Shown here: piece by piece, positions 28,521-37,739 of the stretch
How positions within the stretch are numbered: the stretch's first letter is position 1
Layout: every line of letters begins with the position of its first letter
DNA from: Burkholderia oklahomensis C6786
GTDB lineage: Bacteria; Pseudomonadota; Gammaproteobacteria; Burkholderiales; Burkholderiaceae
NCBI RefSeq assembly: GCF_000959365.1
Contig: NZ_CP009555.1
Span: forward strand, 310,001 to 374,000
Direction of reading: 5' to 3'
DNA length: 64,000 nt
Program-made: the position numbers and the translations under genes
Notes under the pieces: generated by a model
What the model was told of the DNA's origin: nothing
Database searches by the model: none
Seen by the model: only the letters and a program-made list of their open reading frames with translations

Positions 28521-30222
28521 CGCCGCCGTCGCGCGCCGCCCGCTCGCGCGTGTTCGCGCGGGCGTCGGCGAGCGTCTGCGCGCGCTCGCCCCGCGTGTCG
28601 CCGCGCGCGGGTGGCTCGCCGCCGCCGCGGCGATCGCGGCGCTCGTCGCGACGCCGCTCGCCGCGCTCGCGTGGTCCGCGCTCGGCGCCGATCTGTCGCA
28701 CTGGCGCCACCTCGCCGAATTCGTGCTGCCGCAGGCGACGGCGAACACGCTCGCGCTGCTCGCGGGCGTCGGCGCGATCGTCGCGTGCGTCGGCACGGGC
28801 GCCGCCTGGCTCGTCACCGCCTACGACTTCCCCGGACGCCGCACGCTCGCATGGGCGCTGCTGCTGCCGCTCGCGGTACCGTCGTACATCGTCGCGTTCG
28901 CGTACCTCGACCTGCTCCATCCGATCGGCCCCGTGCAGTCCGCGCTGCGCTGGATGCTCGGCTTCGACAGCCCGCGCGAATTCCGCCTGCCCGACCTGCG
29001 CTCGCTGCCGGGCGCGATCGCCGTGCTCGGCTTCGTGCTGTATCCGTACGTCTATCTGTGCACGCGCGCGATGTTCGTCACGCAATCGGCGAGCCTGATC
29101 GAAGCCGCGCGCACGCTCGGCGCGGGCCGCGTCGAGACGTTCCTGCGCGTCGTGCTGCCGCTCGCGCGGCCGGCGATCGCGGTCGGCGTGAGCCTCGCCC
29201 TCCTCGAGACGCTGAACGACGTCGGCGCGTCCGAGTTCCTCGGCGTGCAGACGCTCACCGTATCCGTCTACACGACGTGGGTCACGCGCTCGGACCTCGC
29301 GAGCGCCGCGCAGATCGCGCTCGCGATGCTCGCGATCGTGTTCGGCGCCATCGCGCTCGAACGCTACGGCCGCCGCCGCGAGCGCTACGCGCACGGCCGC
29401 CGGATGCGCGCGATCGAGCCGCGGCGGCTGCGCGGCGCGGCCGCCGTCGGCGCGGCGGCGCTCGGCTGGCTGCCGGTCGTCGCCGGCTTCGGCGCGCCCG
29501 CCGCGTATCTGGTCCACGAAACCGCGAAGCGGCTGCATCTCGTGGGCGGCGTGTCCGGACAACTGCTCGCGAGCCTCGCGAACACGCTTGCCGTCGCGCT
29601 CGCCGCGACCGTCGTCACGCTCGCGTGCGGCATCGTCGTCGCGTGGGCGACGCGCCGCGCGCGCGACAGCGCCCGCGTCCAGCCGAGCCGCGTCTGCGCG
29701 CGGCTCGCGAGCGTCGGCTATGCGGTGCCGGGCACCGTGCTCGCGATCGGCCTTCTCGCGCCGCTCGCGCTCGCCGATCGCGCGATCGCCGCCGCGTTCG
29801 ACCGGGACGGGCTCGTGCTGATGGGCTCGGCGGCCGCGCTCGTGGTCGCGTATGCGATCCGCTTCCTCGCGATTCCCGCCGGCAGCATCGAGGCCGGACT
29901 CGCGCGGATTCCCGCATCGCTCGAGCAGGCGTCGCGCACGCTCGGCGAATCGGCGGGCATGACGCTCTGGCGCGTGCATCTGCCGCTGTTGCGCCCCGCG
30001 CTCGGCGCGAGCGCGCTGCTCGTGTTCGTCGACGCGATGAAGGAGCTGCCCGCGACGCTGCTGCTGCGCCCGCTCAACTTCGACACGCTCGCGACCTGGC
30101 TCTATGCCGAAGCCGCGCGCGGCACCTACGAGGAAGGCGCGGTCGCCGCGCTCGCGATCGTCGTGGCGGGACTGGCGCCCGTGATCGTGCTCGCGCGCAC
30201 CCAACTGAAATCCGGATCCTGA
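28510..30222 (+). CDS. Iron ABC transporter permease (FbpB-like, fused two-domain)
   Basis: 570 residues with about 12 helices in two homologous permease halves, the usual form for FbpB. Each half has the EAA-type loop contacting the ATPase: ASLIEAARTLGAGRVETFLRVVLP (about 195-218; key residues EAA and G) and ASLEQASRTLGESAGMTLWRVHLP (about 475-498). The start is TTG at 28510, overlapping the fbpA-like stop; no ATG fits the N-terminus, and the overlap suggests translational coupling. It moves Fe(III) across the inner membrane with the neighbouring binding protein and ATPase. Confidence 0.93.
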   Translation: MTTDAAVARRPLARVRAGVGERLRALAPRVAARGWLAAAAAIAALVATPLAALAWSALGADLSHWRHLAEFVLPQATANTLALLAGVGAIVACVGTGAAWLVTAYDFPGRRTLAWALLLPLAVPSYIVAFAYLDLLHPIGPVQSALRWMLGFDSPREFRLPDLRSLPGAIAVLGFVLYPYVYLCTRAMFVTQSASLIEAARTLGAGRVETFLRVVLPLARPAIAVGVSLALLETLNDVGASEFLGVQTLTVSVYTTWVTRSDLASAAQIALAMLAIVFGAIALERYGRRRERYAHGRRMRAIEPRRLRGAAAVGAAALGWLPVVAGFGAPAAYLVHETAKRLHLVGGVSGQLLASLANTLAVALAATVVTLACGIVVAWATRRARDSARVQPSRVCARLASVGYAVPGTVLAIGLLAPLALADRAIAAAFDRDGLVLMGSAAALVVAYAIRFLAIPAGSIEAGLARIPASLEQASRTLGESAGMTLWRVHLPLLRPALGASALLVFVDAMKELPATLLLRPLNFDTLATWLYAEAARGTYEEGAVAALAIVVAGLAPVIVLARTQLKSGS

Positions 30223-30232
30223 GATTCACGCC

Positions 30233-31003
30233 ATGCTGCTCGAACTGAACGCCGTCACGCTCGCCTACGACACGCCGCGCGGCCGGCGCACGATCGTCGA
30301 CCGCCTGAACCTCGCGCTCGAGCGCGGCGCGATCGGCTGCCTGCTCGGCGCGTCCGGCTGCGGGAAGACGACGGTGCTGCGCGCGATCGCGGGCTTCGAG
30401 CCCGTGCGCGCGGGCGAGATCGTGCTGGCGGGCGCCGCGCTCGCGAGCCGCGATGCCGACGTGCCGCCGGAAAAACGCCGCGTCGGGATGATGTTCCAGG
30501 ACTACGCGCTGTTCCCGCACCTGTCCGCGCAGCAAAACGTCGAGTTCGGGCTGCGCCGCGCGCCGAAGGCGCAACGCCGCGCGCGCGCCGCGCAGATGCT
30601 CGAGCTCGTCGGCCTCGCCGACGCGGCGAACGCGTATCCGCACGAACTGTCGGGCGGCCAGCAGCAGCGGATCGCGCTCGCCCGCGCGCTCGCGCCGTCG
30701 CCGGAGCTGCTGCTGCTCGACGAGCCGTTCTCGAATCTCGACGTCGACACCCGCGAGCGGCTCGCGTTCGAGGTGCGCGACATCCTGAAGGCGGCGGGCC
30801 ACACGGCGCTCTTCGTCACGCACAACCAGGCGGAAGCGTTCGCGCTCGCCGACCGGATCGGCGTGATCGACGACGGACGGCTCGCGCAATGGGACACGCC
30901 GTACAACCTCTATCACCATCCGGCGAGCGAATTCGTCGCGGATTTCGTGCGGCGCGACGCGCTCGCCGACGAGCGCCGGCGCGCGCTCGAGCGGGGGCGC
31001 TGA
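30233..31003 (+). CDS. Iron ABC transporter ATP-binding protein (FbpC-like, short form)
   Basis: 256 residues. Walker A is GASGCGKTT, the Q-loop is MMFQDYALFPHL, the signature is LSGGQQQRIALARAL, Walker B is LLLLDEPFSNLD and the switch histidine is in LFVTHNQ. It powers iron import with the two preceding genes; the gap to the permease is only 10 bp. Typical FbpC proteins are about 350 residues with a C-terminal regulatory (TOBE-like) domain, which this one lacks: it ends about 20 residues after the YHHPASEFVADF block. Whether this is natural or lost is unclear. Confidence 0.93.
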   Translation: MLLELNAVTLAYDTPRGRRTIVDRLNLALERGAIGCLLGASGCGKTTVLRAIAGFEPVRAGEIVLAGAALASRDADVPPEKRRVGMMFQDYALFPHLSAQQNVEFGLRRAPKAQRRARAAQMLELVGLADAANAYPHELSGGQQQRIALARALAPSPELLLLDEPFSNLDVDTRERLAFEVRDILKAAGHTALFVTHNQAEAFALADRIGVIDDGRLAQWDTPYNLYHHPASEFVADFVRRDALADERRRALERGR

Positions 31004-31045
31004 GCGGCAGCGTCGAACGCCGGCGCCGCGCGGGCTCGCCGTGCT

Positions 31046-31513
31046 TCAACCCGCGACGCCGTCGCGCACCGGCAGCGCGGTCGAATACTTGATCTGCTCC
31101 ATCGCGAACGACGAGCTGACGTCGAAAAGCGGCACCGAGCGGATCAGCTTCTTGTAGATGCGGTCGTAGTCGTCGATGTCCGCGACGACGACCCGCAGCA
31201 GATAATCCGTCTCCCCGCTCATCCGGTAGACCTCGACGACTTCCGGCATGTCGCGCACCACCTGCGTGAAGCGCGCCGCCCACTCTTCCGTATGCTGGTT
31301 CGTGCGCACCGCGACGAACACCGTCGTGCCGACGCCGAGCTTGCGCGGATCGCACAGCGCGACTTGCGCGCGAATCGTGCCCGTCTCCTTGAGCCGCTGG
31401 ATCCGTTTCCAGCAAGGCGTCTGCGACAGATTCACGCGCTGCGCGAGTTCGGCGATCGGCAGCGTCGCGTCCTCCTGCAGCAGCTCGAGCAACTTACGAT
31501 CGATCGCGTCCAT
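31046..31513 (-). CDS. Lrp/AsnC-family transcriptional regulator
   Basis: 155 residues. The N-terminal helix-turn-helix (about 1-60: MDAIDRKLLELLQEDATLP, then AQRVNLSQTPCWKRIQRL) and the C-terminal RAM effector domain (about 65-150) are complete. The ATG at 31511-31513 gives the classic Lrp start; the longer frame to 31657 is not needed. Such regulators bind an amino acid and control neighbouring genes. It is divergent from the cysteine-dioxygenase-like gene, and the 146-bp gap holds two inverted repeats, so it probably regulates that gene and itself, perhaps in response to cysteine (inference). Confidence 0.92.
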   Translation of the reverse strand: MDAIDRKLLELLQEDATLPIAELAQRVNLSQTPCWKRIQRLKETGTIRAQVALCDPRKLGVGTTVFVAVRTNQHTEEWAARFTQVVRDMPEVVEVYRMSGETDYLLRVVVADIDDYDRIYKKLIRSVPLFDVSSSFAMEQIKYSTALPVRDGVAG

Positions 31514-31530
31514 TTCCCCAGTCCCTAGCA

Positions 31531-31572
31531 AATAGAAAATTATTCTATTCATTGTTCGCATGAGGAAACAAT
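31531..31572. promoter_or_regulatory. Two inverted repeats between Lrp and dioxygenase genes
   Basis: AATAGAA-AATTA-TTCTATT (31531-31549) is a perfect palindrome, and ATTGTT (31551-31556) pairs with AACAAT (31567-31572) around ten bases. They are AT-rich in a GC-rich genome and adjacent, as expected for an Lrp-type operator array. Confidence 0.6.
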
Positions 31573-31659
31573 ATGGAATCCGTTTCTCCGAGTCGACCGG
31601 TATAAATACGTACCGGACCCGCACAACGTCGCTGCGGGAAAAGAACGACCGAGTCAACG

Positions 31660-32316
31660 ATGAACCACGCCGCCTCCCTCATCCCGCAGGCACCGGATGC
31701 GCCCTCGAACCAGCGCGAACGCGAGCGCGCGACGTCCGCGCCGCGTCGCGCACTCGCCGCGCCGACGCCGATCGAGCGTTTCTGTGCGCGAATCGACGCC
31801 GCGTTCGACGCGCTCGCCAACGAATCCGCGCCGTCGCGACATCCGGCGTTCGCACGCGAACTGCGCGCCGCGCTCGCGCAAGCCGTCGCGGCGCCGGGAC
31901 TCCTCACGCCCGCGCAACGCGAAAGCGGCGCGGCGGGCTATCGGCGCCATCTGCTCGCCGCCGACCCGCTCGGCCGCTATGCGGTCGTGTCGCTCGTGTG
32001 GCGGCCCGGCCAATGGAGCCCCGTGCACGGCCATCATACGTGGTGCGGCTACGCGGTGCTCGAAGGCGAGCTCACGGAGATCGTCTACGGCTGGAACGAC
32101 GCGGCCTGCCGTGCGATCGACGCGCGCAAGCGCGCGCGGCCGACGGGCGCGGCGTCTTATGTCTGCGCCGGGCGCGCGGCCATCCACCGGCTCGGGCATG
32201 CGGGCGCGCCGGCCGACGCGCCCGCGATTTCGCTGCACGTGTACGGCGTGGCCGGCGAGCAAGTGGCGACGCACGTGAACGACGTCGTCGCGGTCGACGC
32301 CGGCCCGTATGCGTGA
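31660..32316 (+). CDS. Cysteine-dioxygenase-like thiol dioxygenase
   Basis: 218 residues with a cupin core. The metal motif SPVHGHHTWCGYAVLEGEL provides His123 and His125 (with His126 adjacent); the third His is probably in AISLHVYG near the C-terminus. Bacterial relatives oxidise cysteine to cysteine sulfinate or 3-mercaptopropionate to its sulfinate, using Fe(II) and O2. The first 35 residues are poorly conserved looking, but the ATG at 31660 is the only reasonable start. It is divergent from an Lrp-family regulator that likely senses the substrate. Which thiol is used cannot be told here. Confidence 0.85.
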   Translation: MNHAASLIPQAPDAPSNQRERERATSAPRRALAAPTPIERFCARIDAAFDALANESAPSRHPAFARELRAALAQAVAAPGLLTPAQRESGAAGYRRHLLAADPLGRYAVVSLVWRPGQWSPVHGHHTWCGYAVLEGELTEIVYGWNDAACRAIDARKRARPTGAASYVCAGRAAIHRLGHAGAPADAPAISLHVYGVAGEQVATHVNDVVAVDAGPYA

Positions 32317-32827
32317 GCGCGCGGCCGTCGGCCCCGATGCGAACCCGGGACCGGCGACGATTCGACGCCGCGGCGTTCGCGCCGACGCTCGCATCGGCGC
32401 GCCGGCTTGACCATCTCGCGTCGCGAGACGGAGGGAAACGCAATCGCCGCGGCATGACCGCGTCGTGCGGCTCGCTCGATGCCATTCGAGACGGCAATCG
32501 AGAACGCGCGCCCGACGCATCGGCTCGATCCCGCCGCGTTCGCCGTCAAGAAGAACCTGACGAGACTTGCCGCCGCGGTGCCTTCGGCTCGATACGGTGA
32601 GATCGGGCCCATCGGTCACGTGCGCCGGCAGTGGCGAACCCGCTTCGCCTTCGGCGCCGAGAAAGCGCCAATCGCATCCGCAGCGACGGTCCTGATCGTC
32701 CGCGTCATGGCATCCCGCCCCAAAAACGAAACGGCTCTCGCGAATGCAAGCACCGGCGCGACCCGCCCTCTCGTAGCCGACCGCGCGCCCGGCCCGCCGG
32801 CTTGATAGACTCCGACGCGTCCTCACG
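32317..32827. other. Intergenic region, no gene seen
   Basis: About 510 bases between the dioxygenase and the FMN reductase. Overlapping frames in every phase have shadow-like composition. A small 108-codon frame at 32479-32805 has no recognisable features. A promoter for the reductase should be near 32780-32820. Confidence 0.4.
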
Positions 32828-33391
32828 ATGCACGACACGATGCGCACAATCGACATTCTGGCGATCTCGGGCAGCCTGCGAGCCACCTCGATCAACACCG
32901 CCGTGCTGCAAGCGGCCGCCGCGCTCGCGCCCGCAGGCATGCGCGTCTGCCTGTTCCGCCGGCTCGGCGAGTTCCCGCTGTTCAATCCGGACTTCGACGA
33001 TCCGATGCCCGAGCCGGTCCAGGCGTTTCGCGATCGGCTGAACACGGCCAACGGCGTGCTGATCGCCAGCCCCGAGTACGCGCACGGCGTGACGGGCGTG
33101 ATGAAGAACGCGCTCGACTGGGTGGTCGGCTGCGAGGCGATGGTGTGCAAGCCGGTTGCGGTGCTCAACGCGTCGCCGCGCGCGACGCATGCGGACGCGG
33201 CGCTCAAGGAGACGCTCGCTGTCATGTCGGCCTCGATCGTTGCGGATGCATCGGTTGCGCTGCCGATTCTCGGCGCGAAGCTCGACGCCGAAGGCATCGC
33301 GTCGCATCCGGAATTCGCGAGCGTGCTGTCCGCGGCGCTGCGGGCGCTGCAGCGCGATATCGGCATCCGCGACGCGAGCGCGGCGAACTAG
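32828..33391 (+). CDS. NAD(P)H-dependent FMN reductase (flavodoxin-like)
   Basis: 187 residues of the NADPH-dependent FMN reductase/chromate reductase family. The phosphate-binding loop is ISGSLRATSIN and the flavin-ring contact is SPEYAHGVTGVMKNALDW, both diagnostic. It is a soluble cytoplasmic flavoprotein that reduces FMN, quinones or metals such as chromate. ATG at 32828 gives MHDTMRTIDIL; the ATG at 32840 (MRTIDILAISG) fits the family start equally well. It stands alone. Confidence 0.9.
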   Translation: MHDTMRTIDILAISGSLRATSINTAVLQAAAALAPAGMRVCLFRRLGEFPLFNPDFDDPMPEPVQAFRDRLNTANGVLIASPEYAHGVTGVMKNALDWVVGCEAMVCKPVAVLNASPRATHADAALKETLAVMSASIVADASVALPILGAKLDAEGIASHPEFASVLSAALRALQRDIGIRDASAAN

Positions 33392-33508
33392 CCTCGATCG
33401 CACGCGTTCATGCGCGCCTGGACGCGGCTTCCGCGCACCTGCCGGGCGGGCGAGCCATGGCCCGTCGAGCCACGACTTCGCCGCCACGCGTCGCGCGCGG
33501 CATGCGCA

Positions 33509-36082
33509 TCAACCGCTCGACGCGTCCCGCTTGCCCGCAGCCGCCGCACGAACATCGGCGCGCTGCTCGACGCGCGCGTCGGCGCCGCCCTCGCCCTGCC
33601 GTTCGCCGTCGCGTCCCGCGCCGTCGTGCGCGACGCGCTCCGGACCGCGCTCGTCGCGCTTCTCATCGCGCGCCGTCTCGCCCTTCGCATCCTCCGCCGC
33701 GACACCGCCCGTCGCCGTCGAATAGACGCGCATCTGCGGCAGCGGAATCTCGATGCCGGCGTCGTCCATCCGCCGCTTGATCCGCGCATTGAACGCGCGC
33801 ATCACGGTCGACTGCTGCTGCGGCCGCGTGCGGATCTGTCCCTTGACGACCATCCAGTTCGGCTCGAAGCGGTCGAGCCCCCATATCTCGACCGCGCCCA
33901 GCATCAGCCGGCGCATCGCGACGTCGCTCCACAGATCCGCGCCCGCATCGCGGATCAGCCGCGTGACGTGGTCGAGATCGGCGGAGAACGGCGCGCGCAC
34001 TTCGAACACCGCACAGCCGTAGTCGCGCGACAGGTTCTTGACGATCTTGATCTGCGAGAACGGGATCGAATGCAGCGCGCCCTGCCCGTCGCGCAGCCGC
34101 ACCGTGCGGATCGTCAGATGCTCGACCGTGCCCGCATGGCCGCCGTCGACGTCGATCCAGTCGCCGACCGAGATCGTGTCCTCGACGATGATGAAGAGCC
34201 CGGTAATGAGGTCCGACACGAGCGACTGCGCGCCGAAGCCGACCGCGAGGCCGATCACGCCCGCGCCGGCGAGAAGCGGCGTCACGTTGATCCCGAGATT
34301 CGCCGCCGTGACGATCGCGGCGACGGTGACGATCGTCACGAACGCGACGTTGCGCACGAGCGGCAGCATCGTGCGCGCACGCATGCTCGGATTGCGGCTC
34401 TTGCCGCGCGAACTCGCCGAGCTGAGCGCCTCGAGGATCGCGGTGTCGACGACGATCCACGCAAGCCACGCGACGAACAGCGTGACGACGATCGCCGTCA
34501 CCGCCTGCGCGATCCCGCGCGCGGCGACGCTGTGCTCGACGATCCGCGCGAGCGAGATCCCCCACAAGCGCGACGTCAGTTCGACGTAGCCGAGCCAGAC
34601 GAAGAGCGTCGCGAGCGAGCCCGCGAAGCGCACGAGCCGCGCGACGTACGCGGAGCGGTGGCGGCGCTTGCGATGGGTCGGATGCGGGCGCGTGACGCGC
34701 AGCGCGACGGCCGACAGGAAGAACGCGAGCACGAGCAGCAGCGCGCTCACGATCGAGATGCGCAGCAGATCGGACGACGAACGGCTGCCGAGCAGCGTGC
34801 CCGCCACCGCCGCGAACGCGAGCAGCAGCACGGGCGCGGGCCAGAACGCGGCCGCGAAGTCGGCCATCTCGGTCGTCGCGCGATGGCCGGTGCGCTGCGC
34901 GTGGCTGCGGTTGCGGATCAGGTGCGCGACGGGCCGCCGGTACGCGAGCGCGAAGCACGCGCAGAGCACGGCGGCCGCCATGCTCGACACGGTCGACACG
35001 AGGCTCGACAGGTCGACGCCGAGCTGCCACGCGATGTCGCGGTTGAGCGCCGCGTCGCCGAGTGCGCCGAACGCGCCGATCAGGCGCAGCAGCCCCCACG
35101 AGCGCCCGATCAGCACGCGCCCCGCCGCGCGCCGGTGGCCCGCGCTGAAGAGCGCGAACATGATGAGGCACAGCGACGCGAACACCGAGCCCGACACGAT
35201 TGCGTACGCGACGACGAGCGCGAGCGTGCGGCCAAGCGAATCGGGCAGGCCGCGCGCGATCGCGAGCACGGCGACGAACGACACGATCCACGGCCCGACG
35301 CGCCGCAGCGCGAAGATCAGCATGTCCTTCGCGCCCGGGTTCGGATCGAGCTTGACCGCGATCCCGCAGCGCGCCCAGACCCGGTGTTGCGCCCAGATCA
35401 GAAACGCCGCGCACGCAAGCCAGCCGGCCAGCATCAGCACGAGATCGAGCAGGATCTGCGCGGGCGGCTGCGGCCCCGCGCCGCTTGCGAGCCCGTACAG
35501 CTCGCTGCCCGCCGCGCGAAAGCGTGCGGACCAGTAGCGCAGCGGCGTGTCGCGATCGCGCAGGCTCGCCTCGACGGACGCCATCCCGGACGCGATCGCG
35601 CCGAGGAGCCCCGTGCCCGTCGCGCCGGACGCCGCCGCGGCGGCGGACGCCGTCTGCGCGACCTGCGCGGCGAGCGCGACGCCGCGCAACTGCTTCAGTT
35701 GCGCGACGAGCTGCATGCGCTGCCGGTCGTTGTCGAGCATCTTGATGACGGAGTCGAACGAGCGCGCGATCTCGGCGGCGCTCGCGGGCGACGGCGCGGA
35801 TGCGGGCGCGGCGGCCGATGCGCCCGACGCCGGCGCGGCGGCGTCCGACGCGGCGGCGGGCGCGATCAGCTTCTGGAGGGTTGCGAGACTCGGATTGGTC
35901 GCGGCTCGCGCGGCGGGCGGCGCGCCGGCAAGCACAAGACCGGCGAACGCGAGTACGAGCGCGGCGGCGCGCGCCGCCGAACGCCGCGCGATCGCCCCCG
36001 CGACGATCGACGAACGGGCGGCGACCGCCGCGAGAACCAAGGCGGCGCCGCGAGCGAAGAGCAAGCGAGGCGAAATCGGCAT
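33509..36082 (-). CDS. Large MscS-family mechanosensitive channel
   Basis: 857 residues from the ATG at 36080-36082. It has a signal-like N-terminus, a periplasmic domain (about 45-200), a chain of about ten membrane helices, and the MscS core: the pore helix with GVIGLAVGFGAQSLVSDLI, then the beta domain FIIVEDTISVGDWIDV and the HSIPFSQI segment. This is the large KefA/YbdG-like type that releases solutes on hypo-osmotic shock. The last 70 or so residues are very charged and Asp/Arg/Glu-rich, unlike the family, and probably disordered. The longer in-frame start at 36175 adds only low-complexity residues. Confidence 0.9.
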   Translation of the reverse strand: MPISPRLLFARGAALVLAAVAARSSIVAGAIARRSAARAAALVLAFAGLVLAGAPPAARAATNPSLATLQKLIAPAAASDAAAPASGASAAAPASAPSPASAAEIARSFDSVIKMLDNDRQRMQLVAQLKQLRGVALAAQVAQTASAAAAASGATGTGLLGAIASGMASVEASLRDRDTPLRYWSARFRAAGSELYGLASGAGPQPPAQILLDLVLMLAGWLACAAFLIWAQHRVWARCGIAVKLDPNPGAKDMLIFALRRVGPWIVSFVAVLAIARGLPDSLGRTLALVVAYAIVSGSVFASLCLIMFALFSAGHRRAAGRVLIGRSWGLLRLIGAFGALGDAALNRDIAWQLGVDLSSLVSTVSSMAAAVLCACFALAYRRPVAHLIRNRSHAQRTGHRATTEMADFAAAFWPAPVLLLAFAAVAGTLLGSRSSSDLLRISIVSALLLVLAFFLSAVALRVTRPHPTHRKRRHRSAYVARLVRFAGSLATLFVWLGYVELTSRLWGISLARIVEHSVAARGIAQAVTAIVVTLFVAWLAWIVVDTAILEALSSASSRGKSRNPSMRARTMLPLVRNVAFVTIVTVAAIVTAANLGINVTPLLAGAGVIGLAVGFGAQSLVSDLITGLFIIVEDTISVGDWIDVDGGHAGTVEHLTIRTVRLRDGQGALHSIPFSQIKIVKNLSRDYGCAVFEVRAPFSADLDHVTRLIRDAGADLWSDVAMRRLMLGAVEIWGLDRFEPNWMVVKGQIRTRPQQQSTVMRAFNARIKRRMDDAGIEIPLPQMRVYSTATGGVAAEDAKGETARDEKRDERGPERVAHDGAGRDGERQGEGGADARVEQRADVRAAAAGKRDASSG

Positions 36083-36289
36083 GCGATCGTATGGGTAATG
36101 ACGACGATCGCCAGTGTAGCCCCAACGCGCGCGCCGCCTGCTTCGACGCGCGCCCGCCATGACGACGCGGCGCACCGGGGGGGACCCGGTGCGCCGCGCT
36201 CACGACCAGGCGTCTCGGCTAAGCGCCCCGGCCGATCGGCATGGATGCCGCGGACACCGCACGCGACGCGGCCGGCGCCCGCGCCGCGA

Positions 36290-36931
36290 TCAGTACGCGA
36301 CCGTCGCGACCTGGCGAACGAAGTGATTCTGCTCGATCTCGTCGACGAACGCGACCGCGTAGTCTTCGGCCGAGATCTTGCTGTTGCCGTCGGCGTCGAC
36401 GATCAGCTTGCCCGCGCCCGTGCGGAACGTGCCGGTGCGCTCGCCGGGCGCGATCAGCGCGGCGGGCGAGAAGAACGTCCAGTCGAGGTCCTGCACCGTC
36501 GTCAGGTAGTCGTACGCGTCGCGATGCGCGAGCGCAACGGCCTTGTACGCGTCCGGGAAGCCTTCGGTATCGACGAGTTGCTTGCCGGGCGCGACTTCGA
36601 GCGTGCCCGCGCCGCCCACGACGACGACGCGCTTCACGCCTGCCTTGCGCGCGCCTTCGACGAGCGCCTTCGCCACGTCGACGACCTTCGACGCATCCTC
36701 CTGCTTCGGACCGTACGCGCTCGCGACGACGTCCTGGCCTTCGAGCGCGGCGGCGATGCTCGCCGCATCGAACAGGTCGGCCGCCTTCGCGGTCACGTTC
36801 CCGGCGCCCGCCGCCGGACGACGCGACAACGCCGTCACCTGATGGCCGCGGCGCGCCGCCTCGGCGGCGATCCGCGAGCCGATCATGCCGGTCGCGCCGA
36901 ACAGAGCGATTTTCAAAGTGCGTTGCGTCAT
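36290..36931 (-). CDS. NAD(P)-binding oxidoreductase (YwnB-like)
   Basis: 213 residues with an N-terminal Rossmann motif, ALFGATGMIGSRIAAEAARRG (Gly-x-x-Gly-x-x-Gly type), and the VVVGGAGTL strand; it belongs to the atypical SDR / NAD(P)H-binding group related to NmrA and YwnB. The reaction is unknown. Twenty-five bases upstream of the ATG begins an operator nearly identical to one upstream of the adjacent Rrf2 gene. In Bacillus a Rrf2 regulator (YwnA) is paired with such a reductase, so the same arrangement seems conserved here (established pairing, inferred function). Confidence 0.9.
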   Translation of the reverse strand: MTQRTLKIALFGATGMIGSRIAAEAARRGHQVTALSRRPAAGAGNVTAKAADLFDAASIAAALEGQDVVASAYGPKQEDASKVVDVAKALVEGARKAGVKRVVVVGGAGTLEVAPGKQLVDTEGFPDAYKAVALAHRDAYDYLTTVQDLDWTFFSPAALIAPGERTGTFRTGAGKLIVDADGNSKISAEDYAVAFVDEIEQNHFVRQVATVAY

Positions 36932-36955
36932 GTCGATTCTCCTGGTAAGCGAATA

Positions 36956-36975
36956 TGTAACTAAATTAATTACAT
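36956..36975. promoter_or_regulatory. Operator 1: TGTAACTAAATTAATTACAT
   Basis: A 20-bp AT-rich element, extended by perfect arms AATATGTAA / TTACATATT (36952-36978). It is 25 bp upstream of the reductase start and 18/20 identical to the element before the Rrf2 gene. Confidence 0.8.
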
Positions 36976-37190
36976 ATTCAATCGAAAAAAGAGGGATCCA
37001 CGATCCCCATCATAGTCAACTCGTCCGCCCGTCGTCACCGCCGCGCGGCGTTTCATCGGGCGACAGCCCTTGGCCTTTCATCCTTCGCGAGCCCGTTGTC
37101 GGGCCAGCGACGAATCCCAACTCAGTCGGCAGCCGCCGCGCACGTCCTATGCGACGCGCGCCGCCGCTTCCCGCTTGACCATCCAACGAC

Positions 37191-37649
37191 TCAACCACTC
37201 GCCTGCGCGCCGCCCGGCTGCCCGGACGCCTCCGAACGCAATACGTCGGCCGTCACGTCGGCGAGCGTGCGCGTCGCGAGCGACGCCTCCATCGCCCGCT
37301 GTGCGTCGCCGATGTAGTCGGTCAACACGCCCTGGATGTGCCGTCCGACGAGGCATGCCGGATTCGGCGTCTCGCGGTGCAGCGCGAAAAGTTGCGCATC
37401 ATCGACCGCGCGGTAGACGTCGAGCAGCGTGATGCTCGACGGCTCGCGCGCCAGCAGCGCGCCACCGCCCGCGCCGAGCTGCGACGTCGTGAGCCCCGCC
37501 GCCGCCAGCATCGACAGCAGGCGGCGAATCAGCGCCGGATTCGTGTTCACGCTGCCCGCGATCATGTCCGACGACAGCGGCACGCCTTCCTGCAGCGACA
37601 ACAACGCGAGCGCGTGGACGGCAAACGCAAACCGGCTGCTCGTATTCAT
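37191..37649 (-). CDS. Rrf2-family transcriptional regulator
   Basis: 152 residues. The winged helix-turn-helix start (MNTSSRFAFAVHALALLSL, then NPALIRRLLSMLAAAGL) is typical of Rrf2 proteins. Only one cysteine is visible (in NPACLVGRH), so the three-cysteine Fe-S cluster of IscR/NsrR is absent; it may sense through a single thiol, as YwnA/CymR-like members do. It is downstream-facing away from the reductase, and the two share an operator, which implies autoregulation and repression of the reductase. The trigger is unknown. Confidence 0.92.
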   Translation of the reverse strand: MNTSSRFAFAVHALALLSLQEGVPLSSDMIAGSVNTNPALIRRLLSMLAAAGLTTSQLGAGGGALLAREPSSITLLDVYRAVDDAQLFALHRETPNPACLVGRHIQGVLTDYIGDAQRAMEASLATRTLADVTADVLRSEASGQPGGAQASG

Positions 37650-37696
37650 GATTCACCTGCAGCGGCGTGCGCTCGCACCCCGCTTCGACGACAATG

Positions 37697-37716
37697 TGTA
37701 ACCATATTAATTACAT
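37697..37716. promoter_or_regulatory. Operator 2: TGTAACCATATTAATTACAT
   Basis: Lies 48 bp upstream of the Rrf2 ATG. It matches the operator before the reductase at 18 of 20 positions, with the same TGTAA / TTACA half-sites and 9-bp spacing. Confidence 0.8.
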
Positions 37717-37739
37717 TTAACCCGGGACGCAAGCGGAGT

